Program-made: the position numbers and the translations under genes
The notes under the pieces: generated by a model
Databases searched by the model: none
Seen by the model: the letters and a program-made list of their open reading frames with translations, nothing else
Told to the model about the DNA's origin: nothing
In this document: positions 14,487 to 24,400 of the stretch, in pieces
Numbering within the stretch: position 1 is the stretch's first letter
Layout: every line of letters begins with the position of its first letter
Assembly: GCF_014982715.1 (NCBI RefSeq)
Contig: NZ_JADCJY010000001.1
Span: forward strand, 620,001-684,000
Reading direction: 5' to 3'
DNA: 64,000 bases
Origin: Gallalistipes aquisgranensis
Lineage (GTDB): Bacteria > Bacteroidota > Bacteroidia > Bacteroidales > Rikenellaceae

Positions 14487-16154
14487 TTATTTTTTAGCTT
14501 TTAGAATTATAAAACCACCCAAAATAACAAGTATTGCACCGACAATTATCGTGACACCTGGTTTGAATCCTGTATCTATTATTCCCAGTGTAGCGACCAT
14601 TAACCCTGCGCTCAAAATCCCTATTCCGATTACTTTTATGCTGTATCTGTTATTTTTCACTTCGTCGATGTTTTCCGGTGAAGAGGCTTGCTGTTGTTTC
14701 TCTCGGTTCATTATAGCCTGTTCGCATTCTGCGGCCCTGGGATCGATATAGCCCGTGTGTCGATACCATAATTCGAATAGGATCAGCATGATGGTCGGTA
14801 GGCTGACTCCGAGTACCATCTCCTCTGTACGGCTTAGAGCGAAATCAAACAGGGCGGGAGTGACGAACTTAAAGACGGCATTGACCCCGAGGCTGATCAG
14901 CGTCGTAGCCATAACTGCTTTGCTGTTAATACGTCGGGAAAATAGCGTCCAAATGACGGGTAGGTAGAGCGGAACGCCCGTCAGGGCTCCTAAGCTGATC
15001 ACCACATTGACGATACCACCCATATGGGGAACGAGCAGGGCCACGATGACCGCCAGAAGTCCGAAGCCGATGGTTGACAGACGAGCTACCCGCATGATCG
15101 TTTTGTTCGAGGCATTGGGTTTGAGCCGGCAGAATATATCGTTGGTGAATACTCCTGCCGAAATGTTCAGTGTTCCGTTGAGCGAACTGGCTGTGGCGAA
15201 GATCATGCCCCCGATCATCATGCCCAGCAGTCCCTTGGGCAATGCCTCTTTGCACATGAGCAGGTAGGCACCTTCATCGGCGAGACCCGATAAGTCGGGG
15301 CTGTAAACCCGGTAAAGCATCGGGGGAAGCATCCATAAAATTGGGCTTATGACATAGAGCGAGCCGAAAAGCAAGCCTAGTTTCCGTGCATCTTTTTGGG
15401 TCGCAACGGTGGTGTATCGTTGAACGTACGACCAGTTTCCTCCCAAAAATACTGCATTATAAAGTATATAGGCAATAATGAAAAACAGGGTGTATTCGCC
15501 GTTAAAGACTTTAAAGAAACCGTCCGGTACGTTGTCTATGAAATTGGACACACCTCCCACTTTGTCGAAAGAGAGGGGGATGACGATTAAAACGGCCGCG
15601 GTTAATATGACGAATTGCAGAACGTCCGTCACCACGACGGCTCTAAGGCCGCCCACCGTGACATACAAAATGCTTATACCCCCCAGAAGTAGAATGGCGC
15701 TGTAAAGTGGAAGTCCGCTCGATACCTCGAGAATCTTCGCCACGGGATAGAGGAATGAACCGGTGGTGAACATCGAGATGAAGAGGAACAGATAGGTGTA
15801 TGTTTTTTGTACATTAACACCCAGACGCGAAGTGATGTATTCGGCTGCCGTAAGTACTCTGGTTCTCTTCCATCGCGGAGCGATCAACAGGGCTATGATG
15901 AAACCGGCAATACACATGCAAGCCTGAATGGTGATGGCTACCAGACCGTATGAATAGGCGATCGATCCCCATACGACGAAAGTGCCGGCCGAGAAAAATC
16001 CCATAAACAGGGACAGGCCTCCGATCCACCAGGGGACGTTACCCCCTGCGGCAAAAAAACTTTTGATGCTTTGTCCTGCTTTTGAAAAAGTGATTCCTGC
16101 GATCAGAATCCCCAAAGTGCATAGTACGATAGTGATATAATCTAAAGCTACCAT
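14487..16154 (-). CDS. Sodium:solute symporter (SSS family)
   Basis: A 555-aa polytopic membrane protein with about 13-14 hydrophobic helices. YITIVLCTLGILIAG at the N-terminus and the glycine-rich second helix WWIGGLSLFMGFFSAGTFV are typical of SSS (LeuT-fold) transporters, as is the core segment with GGLRAVVVTDVLQF. Residues about 475-500 form a charged cytoplasmic loop between the last helices. It probably imports a sugar, sugar acid or similar product with Na+. It is first in the unit with the FAD oxidoreductase and divergent from the LacI gene, with a candidate operator between them. Confidence 0.9.
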   Translation of the reverse strand: MVALDYITIVLCTLGILIAGITFSKAGQSIKSFFAAGGNVPWWIGGLSLFMGFFSAGTFVVWGSIAYSYGLVAITIQACMCIAGFIIALLIAPRWKRTRVLTAAEYITSRLGVNVQKTYTYLFLFISMFTTGSFLYPVAKILEVSSGLPLYSAILLLGGISILYVTVGGLRAVVVTDVLQFVILTAAVLIVIPLSFDKVGGVSNFIDNVPDGFFKVFNGEYTLFFIIAYILYNAVFLGGNWSYVQRYTTVATQKDARKLGLLFGSLYVISPILWMLPPMLYRVYSPDLSGLADEGAYLLMCKEALPKGLLGMMIGGMIFATASSLNGTLNISAGVFTNDIFCRLKPNASNKTIMRVARLSTIGFGLLAVIVALLVPHMGGIVNVVISLGALTGVPLYLPVIWTLFSRRINSKAVMATTLISLGVNAVFKFVTPALFDFALSRTEEMVLGVSLPTIMLILFELWYRHTGYIDPRAAECEQAIMNREKQQQASSPENIDEVKNNRYSIKVIGIGILSAGLMVATLGIIDTGFKPGVTIIVGAILVILGGFIILKAKK

Positions 16155-16254
16155 AGGCTTTAAAACATGGATTATTATTAGGGTTTAATAGTATAAGATT
16201 AAAATAATTGTCCGAGAAAGGCAAATTTTTCTGGGTAAATCGACCTCAAAATAG

Positions 16255-16282
16255 TCGGTTACGTTACCGGTATCGTTATCGA
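16255..16282. promoter_or_regulatory. Candidate LacI-family operator, copy 1
   Basis: A 28-bp element between the symporter and lacI starts. Read on the minus strand it contains two AACG cores 12 nt apart and the core CGGTAACGTA. The + strand piece CGGTTACGTTACCG (16256-16269) is a 12/14 palindrome with a central CG, as in LacI-family sites. It aligns with the element at 24819-24846 in 21 of 28 positions, including an unbroken 10-nt match. It lies 76-103 nt before lacI and 101-128 nt before the symporter. Confidence 0.72.
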
Positions 16283-16303
16283 AATTCCGCGATCGTACGT
16301 GAA

Positions 16304-16335
16304 GTTGTTTTTTTTGCATAAAAAAGCTATCTTTG
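16304..16335 (+). promoter_or_regulatory. Promoter of the LacI-family regulator gene
   Basis: GTTG at 16304-16307 and TATCTTTG at 16328-16335 are separated by 20 nt, fitting the Bacteroidota -33/-7 pattern. The candidate operator lies just upstream, in a position suited to autoregulation. Confidence 0.65.
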
Positions 16336-16357
16336 AAAGTCCCTAAAAAGAAGTACC

Positions 16358-17371
16358 ATGAGACATTTCACCACGATTAAGGATATTGCTAAAAAATTGG
16401 GAGTCTCTACGTCGACCGTTTCAAGGGCCTTGGCCGATCGGTGGGATATCAATCCGAAGACCCGGGAGCTCGTTCTGGAGACGGCTCGGGCAATGAACTA
16501 CAAACCCAATCCTATGGCGGTGATGTTGTCGAAGCATCAGACCAAAACTATCGGCATAATCATTCCCGAGTTTTATAATTCATTTTTCCCTACGGTCATC
16601 GAAGGAATTCAGGATGTGCTCCAAAAGACCGGGCACAAATTGCTTATCATGCAGTCGAAAGAGTCGATGGAAACCGAACGTGTAAACATGGAGTTTCTCG
16701 AAAATTGCATGGTCGATGGAATTATCCTGGCTATCACGCAAGAGGGTGAAAATGTCGAACAATACAGGGGGCTGATCGAAAGGAGTATCCCGATTGTTTT
16801 CATTTCGCGGGCCTCCATGCAGGTCAATGCTCCGAGAGTGATGATCGATAACTACAAAATGTCGTTTGCGGCCGTTGAACATCTGATACTCACCGGTCGT
16901 AGACATATTGCCCACATTTCGGGTCCTGTCAGTTTGAACATAACGGGTGACAGAACGAAGGGCTACCTTGATGCGTTGGCTAAATACGGGCTCGAAGAGG
17001 ATCGATCGCTCATCGTTCCGGGGGGAATGGTACTTGAAGGTGGCTACGAGGCTGCGTGTACGTTGTTGAAGTCGAAACGGAATATCGATGCCATTTTTGC
17101 CTTTAACGACCATGCGGCGATCGGTGCCATGCGTTATTTGAAAGAGGTGGGGGTAAGTATTCCTGAAGATATTGCTATTGTGGGGTTTTCCGAATCTCAT
17201 TCGGCACTTGTTGTCGAACCTCGGTTGACTTCCGTTGCCCAGCCGCTTACCGAGATGGGACGCAAAGCGGCGGAGATCATTTTGAAATTGATAGATAACA
17301 AGAAATTCCCTGAAATGAACGTTTGTCTCGAGGCTCAATTGAATATTCGTGAGTCGTCGTTTAAAATCTGA
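16358..17371 (+). CDS. LacI/GalR-family transcriptional regulator
   Basis: A 337-aa protein. Residues 5-27 form the DNA-binding helix-turn-helix (TIKDIAKKLGVSTSTVSRAL). The hinge helix PNPMAVMLSKHQTKTIGIII leads into a periplasmic-binding-protein-like effector domain (about 60-335) with DAIFAFNDHAAIGAMRYL and a C-terminal dimerisation segment LTSVAQPLTEMGRKAAEIIL. The ligand is probably a sugar or sugar acid carried by the neighbouring symporter. The gene is divergent from the symporter. A 28-bp repeated element upstream of it and upstream of susC/lyase is the likely binding site. Confidence 0.93.
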   Translation: MRHFTTIKDIAKKLGVSTSTVSRALADRWDINPKTRELVLETARAMNYKPNPMAVMLSKHQTKTIGIIIPEFYNSFFPTVIEGIQDVLQKTGHKLLIMQSKESMETERVNMEFLENCMVDGIILAITQEGENVEQYRGLIERSIPIVFISRASMQVNAPRVMIDNYKMSFAAVEHLILTGRRHIAHISGPVSLNITGDRTKGYLDALAKYGLEEDRSLIVPGGMVLEGGYEAACTLLKSKRNIDAIFAFNDHAAIGAMRYLKEVGVSIPEDIAIVGFSESHSALVVEPRLTSVAQPLTEMGRKAAEIILKLIDNKKFPEMNVCLEAQLNIRESSFKI

Positions 17372-17387
17372 AAATATAATCTGTATT

Positions 17388-17424
17388 AAAAAATTGCGGG
17401 GCCAATCGGTCCCGCAATTTTTTT
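17388..17424 (+). terminator. Bidirectional terminator between lacI and the DUF4998 gene
   Basis: The stem AAAAAATTGCGGG / CCCGCAATTTTTT, with inner G-C pairs closing an AATC loop, has A- and T-runs on the two sides. It can therefore terminate both lacI and the converging minus-strand unit. Confidence 0.9.
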
Positions 17425-17470
17425 GTCCGAATAGGGTTTTGACCCTCGGAACTTTTTCAATGACCCCGGA

Positions 17471-18205
17471 TTATTGATAGGGCGAACCGGTAAAGAGCAA
17501 CTCCTCATGCACCGTCCTAAAGGTATCTATGGCCGTCGGTTCGGGCAAAAAGTGTGTCACATAGCTGATCGGCTGGCGCAAATCGATATTTTCCAGAGAA
17601 AGGCCGTTTTTGAGTTCTGACGAGATATAGAATTCCTCCTTGGGTTCTCCGTCGCTACCGGTATAGTATAGCGTCACGCCGATCTCTTTTTCCGATGCGG
17701 CACTTCCCCATACGATGTCTATACCTTCAGGAACATAGTTTGTCGCTTTGCGATACTTGGCCGATTTGATGAATTTGGGGACAACCCGTTTTTCGAAAAT
17801 CTCACCGTAGACATTGACCACTTTTTCATCTACGATCGATTTGTGGCCCAGATTGTCGTGGGTGACCAGTTCGATAGTGTAGTTACCCTCGGCTATGGGG
17901 TTGTCGGCATCGCCTATATAGACATCGATCATATCCTTTTTGTCGTCCTCAGTGATGGGTATAATCAACGAGTCGGTTCTCTGGGACCAGTATATGTGCA
18001 TTCTTGTAGCACGCGGATCGGACATCCAAAACCGGATCATGAAACGCTCGTCTCCGGCATAGGCGAAAGCTGAGTCCGGTTTCGAAATGTAGATGATCTC
18101 CCCTTGGGATAAATAGGGCTCGATGCTCTCGTTCATGCCCGTACAGCCGACCAGACCGATTATCGCCGGAACGATGATTCCATATAATTTTTTTATCGAT
18201 TTCAT
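17471..18205 (-). CDS. DUF4998-type surface lipoprotein
   Basis: A 244-aa lipoprotein (lipobox IIGLVGC, Cys21). The body is beta-rich: GDERFMIRFWMSDPRATRMHIYW and EGNYTIELVTHDNLGHKSIVDEKVV match DUF4998, a family found in PULs next to DUF4959/DUF5000 proteins. It probably sits on the cell surface and helps bind or present the glycan. It is the last gene of the susC-susD-DUF4959-DUF4998 unit. No enzyme motif was seen. Confidence 0.8.
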   Translation of the reverse strand: MKSIKKLYGIIVPAIIGLVGCTGMNESIEPYLSQGEIIYISKPDSAFAYAGDERFMIRFWMSDPRATRMHIYWSQRTDSLIIPITEDDKKDMIDVYIGDADNPIAEGNYTIELVTHDNLGHKSIVDEKVVNVYGEIFEKRVVPKFIKSAKYRKATNYVPEGIDIVWGSAASEKEIGVTLYYTGSDGEPKEEFYISSELKNGLSLENIDLRQPISYVTHFLPEPTAIDTFRTVHEELLFTGSPYQ

Positions 18206-18223
18206 CTCAATTTATATTAACAG

Positions 18224-19474
18224 TTATTCATCTCCTTCGTTTCCTTCTCCGCCGACTTCACCTTCTCCGTCTTCTCCGTCTTCTTCTGTCGCTTCCTTAC
18301 CCCACAACTTCAACTCGTCGAAGTGGAGACCCGTACTTTTACCCCAGTTTTCGACACTCCGGAAACGGAAATACCGGATCGGAATAATGTCATTCGGGAA
18401 TTCGAACTCTTCGCCTGCATTGGCATATTCGAGGTCTTCGGGCGTGGGTTTTACGTCCGGGCCCAGGCCAGAGGGACGAATGCTCTCGAAGAGCGCCAGT
18501 TTGGTCCATCCTTCCCAATTGGAGGGATCGGCTGCTGCCATAGGATCGGAGGTTCCCCAGATTTCGAAGATATGGGGGCAGTGGAGCTGAAACTGGTAGT
18601 CGGCATTCGCTCGTTGCCACATTTTCATACGCGACATGAGGTATTCTTTACCCAGGTCGATGGTGAAGTAGGGATTCGGAGCGCCGCCCGCAGCGATATA
18701 GAGAAGTTTCGTTCCGTCGCCGTGGATACCGTCCCAAAGACACGTTATGTTTCCCTGTGCTTTGCGGAACTTATAGCCCGGAGCCAGAGGAAGCGCTGTA
18801 AACAGATTGGACGGAATCTCAATCTCGTAGTAAGGGGTCAAGTTGACTTGGACTGTGTCGGATGTGTTGCCGTAGACATCCTGTATCACGAATCCGAATG
18901 TGCTGGGTTTGGGCTCCTGGCCGCGCACCGAGCGTTGTGCGGATTCCTCGGTCGAATAGAAAGTGTCTATTTCTGTGAATTTATTGTCTTGATCCATTTT
19001 CAGTACCCTCACGATAAACTGTTCTCGTGTGGGGTTCTCCCAGTTTAAAACAAGACCGCTCCAGCTTGGTCTGACTTTTAGCTGCGCCACTGCTGTATAA
19101 ATGGGCGAGTCTTCAGGTTCGATTTCGACATATACAGGGCCCGATTCATTGCGGCTGCGGTCGACGGAAATCAAGCTGATCGTACGTTTGATTTTCCGGC
19201 CGAAACCAGAGATCTCCAGTTTGTTGTTGAATACGGAAGCCTTTACCTCCTGCGGATGGCCTAAAGCGTCGGTGTAAACTGCCTTTACGTAAAGCAGGTC
19301 CGGTTCGTTGGGAAGTTGATAGGTGATGGATACCTTGCCCGGGAGATTTGTTACGACGACATTCGATACCATCTGTGGAGGTGTTGAATCTACAGGATAT
19401 TGTCCCACTACCTCCTCTTTGCAACCATACAGGAGGCAGAGACATGCTATAATGATGAAACTTATACTTTTCAT
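18224..19474 (-). CDS. DUF4959/DUF5126/DUF5000-type surface lipoprotein
   Basis: A 416-aa lipoprotein with a lipobox ending at Cys17 (CLCLLYGC). An Ig-like N-terminal region (TPPQMVSNVVVTNLPGKVSI) fits DUF4959, a middle beta domain fits DUF5126, and a C-terminal F5/8-type discoidin-like domain (FTIDLGKEYLMSRMKMWQR, then DIIPIRYFRFRSVENWGKS and HFDELKLWG) fits DUF5000. It is probably a surface glycan-binding protein. The C-terminus is an unusual Glu/Asp/Gly-only tail of about 20 residues encoded by a near-repetitive stretch at about 18226-18290. Confidence 0.82.
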   Translation of the reverse strand: MKSISFIIIACLCLLYGCKEEVVGQYPVDSTPPQMVSNVVVTNLPGKVSITYQLPNEPDLLYVKAVYTDALGHPQEVKASVFNNKLEISGFGRKIKRTISLISVDRSRNESGPVYVEIEPEDSPIYTAVAQLKVRPSWSGLVLNWENPTREQFIVRVLKMDQDNKFTEIDTFYSTEESAQRSVRGQEPKPSTFGFVIQDVYGNTSDTVQVNLTPYYEIEIPSNLFTALPLAPGYKFRKAQGNITCLWDGIHGDGTKLLYIAAGGAPNPYFTIDLGKEYLMSRMKMWQRANADYQFQLHCPHIFEIWGTSDPMAAADPSNWEGWTKLALFESIRPSGLGPDVKPTPEDLEYANAGEEFEFPNDIIPIRYFRFRSVENWGKSTGLHFDELKLWGKEATEEDGEDGEGEVGGEGNEGDE

Positions 19475-19498
19475 GTCCGTTTACATTTTGAGAAAATA

Positions 19499-21439
19499 TT
19501 ACCAGTTGGGGTTTTGAACCAGATTGCCATTCACGCGGATGGCATAGTCTTTAATAGGCCACAGATAATCCCTTGTGCGGAAACCGATGTTGTCGATCGT
19601 TGTGACGCGATAATATTCGGCTTCGTCCGATGCGTCGATATTCCATGCTTGGATTAGCCCTGGGACCACTTCGTGGGCCTCTTTCCAACGGCGCAAATCC
19701 CAGAATCGTTTGCTCTCGAAACTGAGTTCGATCATCCGTTCCCGATGAACGATTTCCCGGAAACCCTCTTTAGTCGTCGGTTTGGTAGGATAAGTCGAAT
19801 GTTCGGCCCAACTTTCTACGACACCTTTCAGGCCGGCTCTTTTACGTACGAGGTCGATGTAATAATACACTTCGTCATCGGGTTGTTCCTTTGTTTCATT
19901 CAGCGCCTCGGCATAATAGAGATATAGGTCGGCCAGACGGATGATGGGAAAACTGTAACGATAAATGTTTGACCGGCCTGCAGAGGTAACAGAGCTCTGG
20001 ATACTGCTCGGTTTCTTGGCCCAATAGCCGGTTACGGAATAACGTACGGGACCGCATTTACCCATGGTCTCACCTTGTTTCATGCGCATTTTCCATGCGG
20101 CTGTCGCTTCGTTGGCGTCCACGTCGCCATAACGTCCGTTGCCGTACCAATATCCTCCGTCGAAAGCCAGATTTGCATAAAAACGGGCTTCGCGATTCAT
20201 ATGAAGTTTCGCCGTTTTGAAGTCGGGTTGAATCGAGTATTTGTGGGTGGTTTGGTCGGCTGTGGCAATGGAGAACCTGTCGCCGTATTCATATTCGTTG
20301 TCTTCTTCGATAGGTACGCCATTGACGGAGTAATATAGTTCGGCCATTTTGAACGTCGGAGCCAGAAGGCCGCGCCAGGGTATCGTACTTTGGTAAGAGT
20401 CCTCGAAGAAAGGCAGGGTATGCGATTGATAATTTTTCGAATTGGCACTCGTGTTGCCCCAAATGATCTCCTTGTTGTATCGGTCGGTAGCTGCACACCG
20501 TAACGATTGCTGCAAAATTGTCTCAGGTGAAAGCATGTAAACATAGTTGGGATCGTTGAATTCGAATAAATCGTGTCCCGCCAACAGACAAGTGTCGATC
20601 GCATTTTTGCAGGCGAGGGCAGCTCTCTCCCATTTTGAGTCGTCGCGGGTCTGAGGGAACAATTTTACGCCGCGGTTGTCGGTTAGCGATATGAAATCGG
20701 GGTTTCCATTAAACAAGGGACTTGCAAAAGTAACCAATATTTCTGCTTTGATGGCCAGTGCAATTGCTTGCGTAATGCGGCCCATGTCGACTCCCGGATC
20801 GTTGATCTTCAGAGGAAGATAGGGTACTGCCTCGTCGATGAGCTGTATGACATAGTTCACACATTCGTCCAGGGGGTCTCGGTAGACCTTGACTTCCTCC
20901 GTCGAGGCTTCGATCGACATGTTTTCACGCATGAGCGGAATGGGACCGTACATGCGCATCAGGTAATAATGGTAATAGGCCTTGAGGAATTTGGCTTCGG
21001 CTTTCCATTGCTCTTTCTCGGCTCCTGCCAACTGGGGGCCTACTTTATCGGCGTTTTCGAGAAAGATATTGCAGTTGCGGATGCCTTCGAACAGATCACC
21101 TCCCGAATTCTCTCCGTCCCAGTAGTTGACGTAGGGAGCATTGCTGTTCTGCAATCCCATTTTGATATAGAAGCTGTTGTAGTTGCCCACGGTGCTACTT
21201 GCTTCGGTCTTGTTGATAAAGTTCCAGGTTTCGTCGCTACCCATAATGGCTGGGTCCTTGGCAGGATTGCCTATATCGGGAATATAGCTGTAACAAGTGG
21301 CCAAAAATCTTTCCGCTTTGACTTTGTCCCGGAAAGCGTAATCGATGGTTGCCACATCGTCGGGAACTATATCCAGGTATCCCGCACAGGATGACATCGA
21401 TACTAACAGCAGGGTTGAAACTATGTGATATTTTTTCAT
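19499..21439 (-). CDS. SusD/RagB-family outer-membrane lipoprotein (PUL1)
   Basis: Surface lipoprotein that forms the lid over the partner SusC channel and binds glycan. I start it at 21439, where MKKYHIVSTLLLVSMSSC gives a proper lipobox; an ATG four codons earlier overlaps the susC stop. Hallmarks are the RagB-type N-terminus YLDIVPDDVATIDYAF, helical TPR-like segments (AEAKFLKAYYHYYLMRMYGPIPL) and the C-terminal ERMIELSFESKRFWDLRRW. The length of 646 aa is within the family range. It sits 11 nt after susC. Confidence 0.93.
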   Translation of the reverse strand: MKKYHIVSTLLLVSMSSCAGYLDIVPDDVATIDYAFRDKVKAERFLATCYSYIPDIGNPAKDPAIMGSDETWNFINKTEASSTVGNYNSFYIKMGLQNSNAPYVNYWDGENSGGDLFEGIRNCNIFLENADKVGPQLAGAEKEQWKAEAKFLKAYYHYYLMRMYGPIPLMRENMSIEASTEEVKVYRDPLDECVNYVIQLIDEAVPYLPLKINDPGVDMGRITQAIALAIKAEILVTFASPLFNGNPDFISLTDNRGVKLFPQTRDDSKWERAALACKNAIDTCLLAGHDLFEFNDPNYVYMLSPETILQQSLRCAATDRYNKEIIWGNTSANSKNYQSHTLPFFEDSYQSTIPWRGLLAPTFKMAELYYSVNGVPIEEDNEYEYGDRFSIATADQTTHKYSIQPDFKTAKLHMNREARFYANLAFDGGYWYGNGRYGDVDANEATAAWKMRMKQGETMGKCGPVRYSVTGYWAKKPSSIQSSVTSAGRSNIYRYSFPIIRLADLYLYYAEALNETKEQPDDEVYYYIDLVRKRAGLKGVVESWAEHSTYPTKPTTKEGFREIVHRERMIELSFESKRFWDLRRWKEAHEVVPGLIQAWNIDASDEAEYYRVTTIDNIGFRTRDYLWPIKDYAIRVNGNLVQNPNW

Positions 21440-21450
21440 TGGTCTGATCA

Positions 21451-24400
21451 TTAGAAAGTTAGGTTAATGCCGAAGTTGAACACCCTCTGTGTGGGGTAGG
21501 CGAGACCATTGCCTGCCATCTCGGGATCCCATAATTTGAACTTACTGAATGTCAATAAATTGGTTCCGCTTACATACAGGCGGACAGTTTTCAGATATAT
21601 TTTTTTTGTAAAAGATTCGGGAAGGGTGTATCCCAACTCTACCGATTTGAGACGCATGAACGAACCGTCACGCATGAACCAGGTACTTCGTTGATTGTTA
21701 TTCTCCACCAGTTCACCCGACAAACGCGGCCACAGGGCATATATGTTGCGGTTACTTTCAGACCAGTGGTCATTGGCATAGGCTGCCAGCAGGGCGTTTT
21801 TCGACACGATGCTCGACGAGCCGTCCGTATCGATGAACGGAGCGGTTTTCTCCGAATCTATCCAAAACGATTCGCGGGCCAGACCCTGGAAGAAGCAAGA
21901 GAAGTCGAAACCTTTGAAACCGGTCGAGAATCCGAAACCGTAGACAATCTCGGGTTCTGTCGGGTAACCGATGTACACTTGGTCATCGGTGGTGATCTTG
22001 CCGTCTCCGTTTATATCACGATATTTGATATCGCCCGCACCGTAGACTCCGAACTGAGTCGGCGAGTTGGCAACCTCCTCGTCATCGACGAAAAGACGTT
22101 CGGCGATGTAGCCTTTTTGTTGGGATACGGGGCGTCCCACGCGTTCGAGCCATGGAGTCATGGAATTGTCCACATCTTCGTACTTGGTGTACTCGGTAGT
22201 TCCGTAGGTGAAGTTAACACGTCCGTTGATCCACCAGTCCTTTGTGATGAATTTGTTGAGGTCGATCGAAAAGTCAATACCCGATCCTGAAGCTTCTCCC
22301 AGGTTGGATTGTGGGGCACTGCCCATAAGGCCCATCGAAGAGGGAATATAGGTTCTGGTGAGCAGGATACCCGTACGTTTTTCGGTATAATAATCGAACT
22401 GAAAATCTAACATATCGAACAAGCGTGCTTCGAGACCTAAGTTCATCTTGTAAGAGCGTTCCCAGGTGATTTGTTCGTTGGGATATTTGCTGACCGAGAT
22501 TCCGTTGATGGAGTTAGTGTATTCGTTACCGAATTGGACTCCGTAGCTGGAGTTGTTCATATTGACTTGAGACAAGTAGAAGAACCGATGCTCTTGAGTA
22601 CCGATCGCATCGTTGCCCACCAGACCGTAGGTAGCTTTCAGCTTGAGCATATCGACCGTCTTATTCTTTTTCCAAAACGGTTCGTTTGAGAGAATCCAGC
22701 CCACACCGATTGAGGGGAAGAAACCGAAACGCTCGGATTCGGCAAAACGTTCCGATCCGTTGTAACCGAAGTTGAACTCCATAAAGTAGCGCAAGTCGTA
22801 ATTATAGGTAAACCGTCCCGCCAGACCGAGGTTGCGGGCAGGCAGCGAAGCGATCAGCGATCCTGCGTTACCGACGAGTTTGCTGCGAGCAGAGAGAACC
22901 AACAGGCCGCTCACGCCGTGTTTCTTGTTGAACGTTCGGTCGTAATTGACCACGCCCTCGAAGTAGGTCACCGTATTGACATCTTTGCCACCCTCTTTGT
23001 AGGTCAGATAGTCGGTGCCGTCGGTGTTGAGCTGGCGCAGGGTGTATTGGTCTGTGTATTTGTCATATCCTCCTACCGTGTAATAATTCGGAGTGTATTG
23101 ACGGCTGACGTCAAAATAAGAATAGCGTGTTGTACTGAACAGTCCACGAGCCTTCAATCCCGGAGTGATAAAGTCGAGATCTTGTTTCAACTCGAACTGC
23201 GCGAGCATGGTTGATTTGGAGTATTGTTTGTAGCCTTTGACCATATCGGCATAGGGGTTGAGATATTGTCCCTCGTCGTAGTTTCCGAAAAGAATGTGTT
23301 TGGCCGTTGCATACTCGCCGGTAGGGGGATAGTATGCCGGATAGCTTACAGGGTCGGTACGCATAATCTTTTGGTACAGATCGCTACCTCCGTCGAGAGG
23401 ACCCGAGTAGTCGTCGAACGTGCCGTGTAGACGAACGATGACTTCGGTCGTCTTGGTGACGTTGATGTTGACATTGGAACGGAGCAGATAACGCTTCAAA
23501 TCGATATTGTTGTTGAAATTATTGCGCTTGTCTACCTTTAATATACCGTTGTCCTGGTTGAATGTTCCCGCGATGTAGTAACGGGCTACTTTTCCTCCGC
23601 CACCGAGGTTAAAGTTGAGACGGTGGTTGACTGTCCGGTTTTTGAGCAGCAGATCGCGCCAGTCGACAGCCGGATATACCATCGGATTTTTACCGGCTAT
23701 CGTGTTGTCGATCTTCTCCAGCGAATAGGGGGTCGGAGCGAGTTTGTTGCGGGTCGAAATAGCCTCGTTGTTCAGCCGCATGTAGGTAATGGGGTCGGCG
23801 AGTTCGATATTTTTGGTCGGCTGCGACAGCGATGTTTCATATCGGATCGAAATGGTCGCCGGACCATCGTGTCCCTCTTTCGTGGTTACCAGAATCACAC
23901 CGTTGGCTCCGCGTGCACCGTAAAGCGCCGTTGCCGTGGCGTCTTTCATGATCGAGAAACTGGCGATATCGTCGGGTTGCAGCCGGGCCAGGTCGGAGGA
24001 GGACATCTCCACACCGTCGATCAGGATCAGCGGGCCGCTGGCGTAGGTCAGCGAGGTTACACCGCGAATAAAGAAACTGGCGTCGTCCTGTCCCGGTTCG
24101 CCGCTTCGCTGGTAAGAGATAAGTCCGGCAACACGACCGGCAAGCGCTGTGGTCAAATTGCTGCTCGGGGTTTTCAAAGCCGATGGTTTCACGGTCGAGA
24201 TGGAGGCGAGCACGCTCTCTTTCCGTTGACGGGCGAAAGCGACTACCTCTACCTCTTCGACCTGAGTGATATCCTGTCTGAGGGTGATGGTCAGCGATTT
24301 TTTCTCTTTTATTTCTATGGTTACGCTTTGATAACCGATAAAAGATATGGTGAGTTTGTCTCCGATTCGCGCAGAAATGGTAAAAGCTCCTTTCGCATCA

